Source: Ceratodon purpureus
Lineage: Eukaryota; Streptophyta; Bryopsida; Pseudoditrichales; Ditrichaceae
Assembly: GCA_014871385.1 (NCBI GenBank)
Contig: CM026431.1
Location: 14,293,094 to 14,357,093 of the forward strand
Reading direction: 5' to 3'
DNA: 64,000 bases
The notes below the pieces were generated by a model. That model worked only from the letters and a program-made list of their open reading frames with translations, was not told where the DNA came from and ran no database searches. The position numbers were made by a program, and so were the translations under genes. This document shows positions 57,830-64,000 of the stretch, one piece after another (the first letter of the stretch is position 1; each line of letters opens with the position of its first letter).

Positions 57830-59301
57830 TCAATATATACTTGCTGGAGAGCCAAGCTGATGGGCCTTTGCTTGTAACACATCTGCACTCAAACAAGAAG
57901 GTACCTGCAAAAACATTAAATTGTACAGTACAGTTATTGCTCCTTGAAGGCATTTTGGATGTCAGTTGAAAATGGAAGGAGTTGAAGCCAATCGAGAATG
58001 TCATCAAAGTAAAGTCAATCAAGGAGTTCAAAGCAAGAATTACAGCCAAACGTTTTGCGTTAGTGTCAATTAGTGATGATAGCAGATCGCATCATGCAAG
58101 CCACATGCGACAGGAGTGATAACTTCCGCATAATATGCAAGCTCCAAATCAGTTGAGAAGATAGGAATAATGCTTCTCTAAGTTAACTATGATTTGTTGA
58201 TTGTAACATACAAATTGTGCGGAAAAGCCATATTTCCGTTCATGTGAATCCTACGAGGTACTCAATTTTAGGGTGACGGGCATTTCATCAAAGAATCAGA
58301 GACGGGTCTCAATTGATATTCCAATCCAAAATCAGGGACTTTTGGTCTAGTCAACTAGGTGGGGGTCAATACTAAGAAACTGCAAAAAAATCATACAAAA
58401 AATCTTCCAGTAGTATCATTAAAGTTTAAGCAGATTGCATAAGAGTTACTTATCCACGATGATTGAAAAAATAGATTCTGACCTTCAGATTTGCACAAAA
58501 GTCGGTCAAGGCATCGGCAAAAATCCCGAACCCTGGAGTCAGGAATATGGTTTTCCTCAGCATGACGCAGGCCGGCTTGTGCATAATCAACGCCATCGTA
58601 TCAAACTGGATACAAAATTACTTATCAGAAAATGATAAGGACAGCAGAAGCCACAAACGTGATGGAAGGATGAGTAAAGAATAAGTAAAACCCTGCTAAA
58701 GAGATCTCCATTTTATAAAGTCAAGAAAGTCTGCTACTCATGCAAATCTAGAACCAAACATGGTTATATACTATGCCAAAAAGTTGATTAGAGATCGTTG
58801 GAGAAAATGCTTGACGCATGGAGTGACGAGAGTAAAGGCTGAGATTGATATGGATTAAATAACAACATTTCAAAATTACTCTATGCACCTTGTCCCACAC
58901 GCAGCTGATCCGAAGACGATATAAATGTAGGCAGTAATAAGACAAGAGGAACCAACGTGAAACAACTCAGACCACTCGAAAATGAAAACACAAACCCACG
59001 ACTAACCCCAGTGAGCTCCCTCAGCAATGCAAGGGGTCTCATCTATAACCTTAACCCAATACTGTCTATATATCCCCACCTTGTGCCCAGAGGAACTCGT
59101 GAACCATCATCAGCTCAAAGCTGCCTCCGAAGGACAATACCACCATGAAAAAGCTTAATATGAAAGTATGAAAACAATCTCCAATAACACTACCCAGAAA
59201 TAGCAGTTTCACAGCAGCAAACTCACCTCCTGTGTGACGCCATGTATCCTTACAGCATTCATTTCCTCTAGTCCCTCCGTTGCCGCTCGTGCTCCACACA
59301 T
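57830..59301 (-). CDS. Probable small three-exon protein gene, family not recognised (about 90 aa)
   Basis: Exons 59301-59227, 58605-58483 and 57904-57830 join in phase 0 at GT-AG sites into 90 aa: MCGARAATEGLEEMNAV... then FDTMALIMHKPACVML...GFGIFADALTDFCANLK, then VPSCLSADVLQAKAHQ... ending in IY. A second in-frame ATG at 59262 gives 77 aa. The middle exon has protein-like composition, with the hydrophobic core IFLTPGFGIFADALTDF. No signal peptide or obvious membrane helix is seen. Introns of about 620 and 580 bp are longer than in DDB1. The frame at the last exon could differ if another acceptor is used. I do not recognise the family and assign no function. Confidence 0.45.
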
Positions 59302-60610
59302 TGCAAAACCTTAGTCTGACTTAATGCTCGAATATCAGCTGCAGAGATCACGGCCAACACTTGTGACAGCATCATTTTATGTTCCCTGAAACGATGGAAA
59401 GTGGACTTTTGATGGAGTAGCTGTTCCAACGCTGAAATGAAATTCCCTAAAACAGAGGCACCAAGAGCAAGGCGAATCTGCAACGCCGCCCTAAGTACTA
59501 CTCTGTCATCGCAAGAAAGAACAATGCCTAGGTGTAGAAGTCTAAGGAACTGGACATTTACGATCACAACCTTGGCTTGCTCATCTCCAGTTCATCCGAA
59601 CCGACAACGCTTCCTACGAACAGGAAGTCATGAGTATGAGTAACCGTCCAAATCCTAACATCCTGCATCATTAGGGCAAGCTTAGAAGCACGGTCCTCAA
59701 GCAATAGTAGTTACCAGCACTTCAGCACATGAAAATTGACAAGGAATCCATGGCAGCACCAAACTGAGCAAGAATTATTCATTCACCTTGTAGTACATGA
59801 TTAACTTCACTTTCTCTTTCGCACTCCAACCCATTTGCATCAAGTGCAGCGTGTTAGTGGCGCCCGACTCAAAGCAGCATGGCGGAGCAGCTTAGTCCTC
59901 ATCTGTTCCCCTTCGACCTGTAACTGGGTTGGCCTCCATTAGTTGCAGAGATGGAATAGCCAAAACGTGGGTGAATGCTATCAGCATACAAGAGGATATC
60001 AGAACACTGGCGATTCCTCTGCTATAGTTGGCAACCATTCCATCGTTACCATGACTGACAATCTCATAACACCTAGAACTGCTTCACTGGTTAAATTTCC
60101 CCCATTGGGAAGCGTGGTCTACGTTTATGCAGCTGCAGGGGAATGGCCAATGTAGCAAAAGAAGAGCAAAGCTTAATCACCACAGACCGAGAGCAAGTAA
60201 AGCATCGCCACAGCATTACACCCAAATATGATAAGACGTGTATACGACATAAAGAATTATCCTCAAAAAATTGTTTGGATCTGAACCAGAACCATTAAAT
60301 AATATTTTGGTATTTTACACATGAGGACCGTCCCTTGCTCTAATCTCGTCAAAACTAAAATCGTGAGAATGAAAGACACAATGAAAAGTCTGGATTCTCA
60401 TTCTATATAAACCTCCTACCGCTTCAAGTGCTAGTGGCACGGCAAATCGTACCTCAACATTCAGACAGCTTGCTGTCTGAACCATTCGTTTCCACAACGT
60501 TCGACCAGAGCAAAGCAATTTTTGTACTTGACCAGACACTCTTACCCTGAATCTTTCAGAAACAAAAAGTATAAACTCGTGAAAGAAGTCGCACGCCGAC
60601 GAGAGCTCAG
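59302..60610. other. Region between the small gene and the exonuclease gene
   Basis: No firm gene. A reverse-strand 99-codon frame at 59268-59567 overlaps the small gene's first exon in another phase and is not called. Bases 60315-60610 probably hold the exonuclease 3' UTR. Confidence 0.3.
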
Positions 60611-62533
60611 TCACTTCATACATGTGAAGGCAAGTGTAGTCTCTGCCCGAGCAGCAAGTTCTTCAAGAACATCTTCGTTTATCCTTGTCCATTTCTCTAA
60701 GCCAGCTGCATTGCCTTGGCGGCTCTTCCACTTGAGCTCCTGCAGCCGCCGGACACTAATAGTGTCGCCACGGCCGGTTGCCACTATGAGCAAGGTATTA
60801 GGTTCCAATGCGTCGTACAGCTTCTTGAAACGCTCATCTAGTCCAGCCAAGACTCTTTGCAAGTCCTCAGGTAACGATCTATGAGCTGCCTTTGCTTCAT
60901 GCTTTGTGTTCGAGTCCTCAGAAGTTCCCTCCAATTTGGCTGGAACACTGCAGGTCATCGTGGCAGCCATCTCAGCCATGCGGGTAGACCAATCCTCTGT
61001 AGCACGCCCTCGGTCTTCATAATACGCATCCAGATCCTTAAACTGAGCCCACAAGAAATCCACTCCAGCTTTCTTGACTTCTTTCACTGCTTTGGCACAA
61101 ACATCTTCATCTGAGGTTGCAATTATCGCATTGCATGACCCTACGGCATACTGGTGCAGCACGGGTCTTCTGTCTATCAATGAGCTATGACGACCATGGC
61201 GAGCCAATATCTCAATCAAATTCTCGCAATCATGTTTCATACTCTTCCCGAATCCAGGACCCTTTCTGATCTTCAAAAGCGCCAAATCCATGGCAGCACG
61301 CGCATCTTCCACACTGTCGTGGCCAGCTATGTCACCCTGGATCTTTCGATTCAAGTACATTGCAGTTAATACTCTCAGTGCAGGCTTATACATGTGCCCC
61401 TTTCTGGGGTGGTGATAAAGCAAGGCAGTGTCGATCACAAGGGGGTGCAAAATCTTAAGTGCATTCAAGTCATTCTCGACAGAATGCCCCACCAATATCG
61501 TCTCCGCATGCACCAGCTTCAGAATATCCTCTTGCACATCTGCTAAAGTCGTTGTGACATCGGCCATCATGGCCTTCGTAATCCCACTATACTGCGTATT
61601 GTAATTTGTGATAGGATTCTCAGGCTTCACTAACTTGTCTAGGAGAACTGCCCCTTGCAGATTCACCATTGACACTCTCGTCAGCTCCAATCCTACATGT
61701 GTGTAACACATCTCACAATCCACAGCAACCATCTCCAAAAAGGTCACACCTGGTACGGCAGGAAGGGTTCTCACAAAACCTGGTAGAATGTCCTCCCCTT
61801 CAGCAACGCTAGAGTACCCATTCAGATGCAACTGTCGAGCATTCAAAGTGTAGAAAGAAGCAGGAAGACATACTTCATTCTTACTACTTGCAACGTCATC
61901 TCCGTTAGGCTGTTCACTCTCCACCCTCCTCCGCTTGTTCCCATCATCTCCATCCTCAACTGACACCCGAACGGCCTCCCCCTGCTGCTCATCCTCGCCG
62001 TCCTCACTCTCGGAACGCGCCCTCTTCAGACCTCGAGATTCACCATTCTTAATCCGCGGTTGCGGACAACTGAAAAAAGACTCAATCGTCTGTGACGCGG
62101 TAGCCATGCGACCAGCCCCAACAATTGCTCGAGGAGCCCCACAACACCGAGTCAGATTCTTAAAAAAACCCGGATGCTCCATGTAGAGCGCCGCGTCCAA
62201 TCCCGGCATAAGCAGCATCACAACCTTCTTCACCAGCGGCTTGTTCCTCACAAACACCCACTTGGGATTCTCCCCGTCCGCCAGCACCCATCGCACCAGC
62301 CCTTGCAGGTCCCGAGCACCCAACCTCGAATTCTTCTCTGGAGGATGCAAAATCACCTCGGCTTTCGCCTCAGCTCCATACACATCAAAATACGCGCCTT
62401 TGGCCACCTCCACAACTGGCCTCGAAAACAACTTCTTCTTCTCCAGCATGCGCCGGTTCAACTCCGACGCCGATACATACCCATCCGAATCCGAATCCAC
62501 TTCCACCACCGCCATGGCGGCTCCGTCACTCAT
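60611..62533 (-). CDS. REX1/SDN-type DEDDh 3'-5' RNA exonuclease
   Basis: A single-exon 640-aa frame from ATG 62533. The exonuclease domain (about 265-430) has all DEDDh residues: D272 and E274 in VAVDCEMC, D355 in GHSVENDLNAL, and H405 with D410 in HDSVEDARAAMDLAL. The family signatures ELTRVSMVN and PITNYNTQYSGIT are also present. The N-terminal part contains a plant-specific domain (WVFVRNKPLVKKVVMLLMPG) and an acidic linker with two basic clusters (LKRAR, NKRRR), likely nuclear signals. The C-terminal third may hold an RNA-binding fold. Closest known types are Arabidopsis SDN5-like (At5g25800) and animal REX1 homologues, which trim small or structured RNAs. The lack of introns is notable beside its intron-rich neighbours. 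Confidence 0.93.
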   Translation of the reverse strand: MSDGAAMAVVEVDSDSDGYVSASELNRRMLEKKKLFSRPVVEVAKGAYFDVYGAEAKAEVILHPPEKNSRLGARDLQGLVRWVLADGENPKWVFVRNKPLVKKVVMLLMPGLDAALYMEHPGFFKNLTRCCGAPRAIVGAGRMATASQTIESFFSCPQPRIKNGESRGLKRARSESEDGEDEQQGEAVRVSVEDGDDGNKRRRVESEQPNGDDVASSKNEVCLPASFYTLNARQLHLNGYSSVAEGEDILPGFVRTLPAVPGVTFLEMVAVDCEMCYTHVGLELTRVSMVNLQGAVLLDKLVKPENPITNYNTQYSGITKAMMADVTTTLADVQEDILKLVHAETILVGHSVENDLNALKILHPLVIDTALLYHHPRKGHMYKPALRVLTAMYLNRKIQGDIAGHDSVEDARAAMDLALLKIRKGPGFGKSMKHDCENLIEILARHGRHSSLIDRRPVLHQYAVGSCNAIIATSDEDVCAKAVKEVKKAGVDFLWAQFKDLDAYYEDRGRATEDWSTRMAEMAATMTCSVPAKLEGTSEDSNTKHEAKAAHRSLPEDLQRVLAGLDERFKKLYDALEPNTLLIVATGRGDTISVRRLQELKWKSRQGNAAGLEKWTRINEDVLEELAARAETTLAFTCMK

Positions 62534-62700
62534 CTCCAATCACCATGTGCAACACTTCCAAACCAAACCTCCACAAAATCCTTCCAAAGCTCCGAAACCC
62601 ATCAACCTAACTTCAAACCCTAATTGACCTCCAAACCCTAATTATTTATTCTACTCCGAGGACGAAGCTCCATCTCCGCCATGGTTGAAACTCACATCTC
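62534..62700 (-). promoter_or_regulatory. Exonuclease promoter with two teloboxes
   Basis: AAACCCTAA occurs at 62615-62623 and 62633-62641, about 80-110 bp upstream of the reverse-strand ATG. Teloboxes are typical of plant ribosome-biogenesis and translation-related promoters, which would suit an rRNA- or small-RNA-processing nuclease. Confidence 0.5.
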
Positions 62701-63868
62701 CGCAATTCTCAACGAGTGACGGTAACCCTGAATTCAATCCCATGCCTGAGAAGTGCTCTCTGATTGAATTCTCTTCAGAAACCTGCCGAATTCTCTGCGT
62801 GGATGTGTCTCTCTCACAACTGGAACTTAATTGCTCATGTGGAGTGATGGTTTTGCGATGGTTCTACGACGCAGGAGACGCGTTCACCGCATGGATTGCC
62901 ACGACTAGAATTTCCTAACCTTTCAATCCTTAAACCCTGGATGCTTAAACCCTGGATGCTTAAACCCTGGATTCTTAAACCCTTCAAGGTTCAGAGCAGT
63001 TTTGGAGAAGCCATTTTTTTTGGGTGATAAATTTTTATTTTTACTTTTATTTTTATTTTTATTTCTTTATTTTTTATTTTTCTCTATTTTCCTTTTTTCT
63101 TTTTTCTTTTTCTTTTCGTAATTTTTTTTGTTTTGAGATTAGTGATAGTGTTCATGATAGTTAATTTTGTAAATGTATGCATACCTTGTCAAACAAGTGA
63201 TGATTAAACCTTGGTAAGACGGGATCCTTGGATTGGAAAATCTTGTTGTGTTTTTGAATTGTGTAAGGTAGAGGATCATATATGCGACTGAATTTCAGAT
63301 TAGCTCACTTGGGATAGTGGGTGAAAAAGTTTATAATTTTTGGATGGACTGCAAAGCTAGTGCAAAGTCATTCCAAAAAAAAAAAACATTTTTTGAGTAA
63401 GAGTATAATTTCTTATGAATTTTGGAGTGTTTAGTCCTAGGGGGGCCACTAACCGACCATATAGCCCTAGTTAATATGACCAATTAGATTATGAAATTAG
63501 AACGTTTCTGCACCAATCACAAGCACTTAAGTTATGCAGACATGGACGGAATTAGAGCACTTCTGCACACTTTCAGGAAACATGCTGGATGGAATCATGT
63601 GACCTTGCTCAGTGACCTTAGTAAATTTGATGCATGACATGCAAATTGCGCCCAACAAAGTATTTGCCTTCATCAAATCTAAGATACGTTGAAAGAGATA
63701 TGGAAAAACAACAGGTGCAATTGAGAGGAGGACATGAATGGAGCAACATTTCTCTAATGCTAATCCCCTATTTGAAACTTGAGAGTAAGCATATTGAAAC
63801 AAGGTTTAGATCTTGGAATTGGCGTTGGAATAGGATTATTGTCACCCGCTTTAACAATGCATTGAGCT
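62701..63868. other. Right flank without a clear gene
   Basis: A forward frame (62685-62918) of 77 codons has no domain. A long T-rich tract covers about 63010-63135. The rest is AT-rich and empty as far as I can see. Confidence 0.35.
62928..62985. repeat. 15-bp tandem repeat containing AAACCCT
   Basis: TTAAACCCTGG recurs at 62930, 62945 and 62960, with a fourth, degenerate copy at 62975; the unit is ATGCTTAAACCCTGG. Each unit contains AAACCCT, a plant telomere-like word. Confidence 0.9.
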
Positions 63869-63869
63869 C

Positions 63870-64000
63870 AAGAATTTAGGCAAACCTTGTTGCTTTTGTA
63901 TGTGTGACTAGTGCAAATGACTTTGATTATAAACAAACTTCCAAGAATTTAGGCAAACCTCGTTGCTTTTGTATGTGTGACTAGTGCAAATGACTTTGAT
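63870..64000. repeat. 73-bp tandem repeat running off the window
   Basis: AAGAATTTAGGCAAACCT begins at 63870 and again at 63943, followed by the same GTTGCTTTTGTATGTGTGAC. The second copy is cut by the window edge, so the copy number is unknown. Only one difference was seen. Confidence 0.9.

Noticed and set aside
59268-59567. 99-codon reverse-strand frame
   Set aside because: It overlaps the better-supported first exon of the small gene in another phase and shows no domain.

Overview
This looks like nuclear DNA from a land plant, most likely a bryophyte and probably a moss. Three housekeeping genes are plant-type: a DDB1 of plant length, a membrane-anchored START lipid-transfer protein, and a REX1/SDN-type exonuclease. 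Their introns are short GT-AG introns, the germin-like protein has no cysteines, teloboxes sit near start codons, and gene islands lie in long AT-rich spacers. The species is inferred, not proven.

Layout. 0-5 kb: an apparently intact Mutator-like (MULE) transposase gene with one intron, followed by a convergent 150-codon reading frame, an arrangement like MuDR. 5-19 kb: a gene-poor repeat zone. It holds a tRNA-box (SINE-like) fragment, an orphan 137-codon frame, tandem repeats, a CACTA-type transposon end, a decayed Ty1/copia fossil and a decayed coiled-coil/RING-like gene. 19.2-19.85 kb: a germin-like protein with a duplicated 3' flank. 23.4-31.4 kb: the complete 19-exon DDB1 gene (1091 aa), adaptor of CUL4 ubiquitin ligases. 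31.8-35.7 kb and 42.6-46.4 kb: two direct copies of a gene for a probably plastid-targeted five-bladed beta-propeller protein of the GH43/GH32-like fold. Gene bodies are almost identical while leaders are clearly diverged. Between them lie a 71-bp minisatellite, a reverse-strand gene for a membrane protein with a Pro/Ala-rich 13-residue repeat, and AT-rich DNA.

47.6-49.8 kb: START-domain gene, reverse strand, six coding exons. 50-57 kb: mostly AT-rich, with two adjacent foldback (MITE-like) elements sharing similar tips. 57.8-59.3 kb: a probable small three-exon reverse-strand gene not recognised by family. 60.6-62.5 kb: a single-exon DEDDh 3'-5' exonuclease, reverse strand, with two teloboxes upstream and a telobox-like 15-bp repeat nearby. 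The window ends inside a 73-bp tandem repeat.

The genes are independent eukaryotic units, not an operon. The two most interesting points are the MULE, whose two proteins both carry SUMO-interaction-like motifs, and the abrupt identity step in the duplicated propeller gene, which suggests gene conversion. All exon boundaries were read by eye from splice consensus and family similarity; no searches were run.
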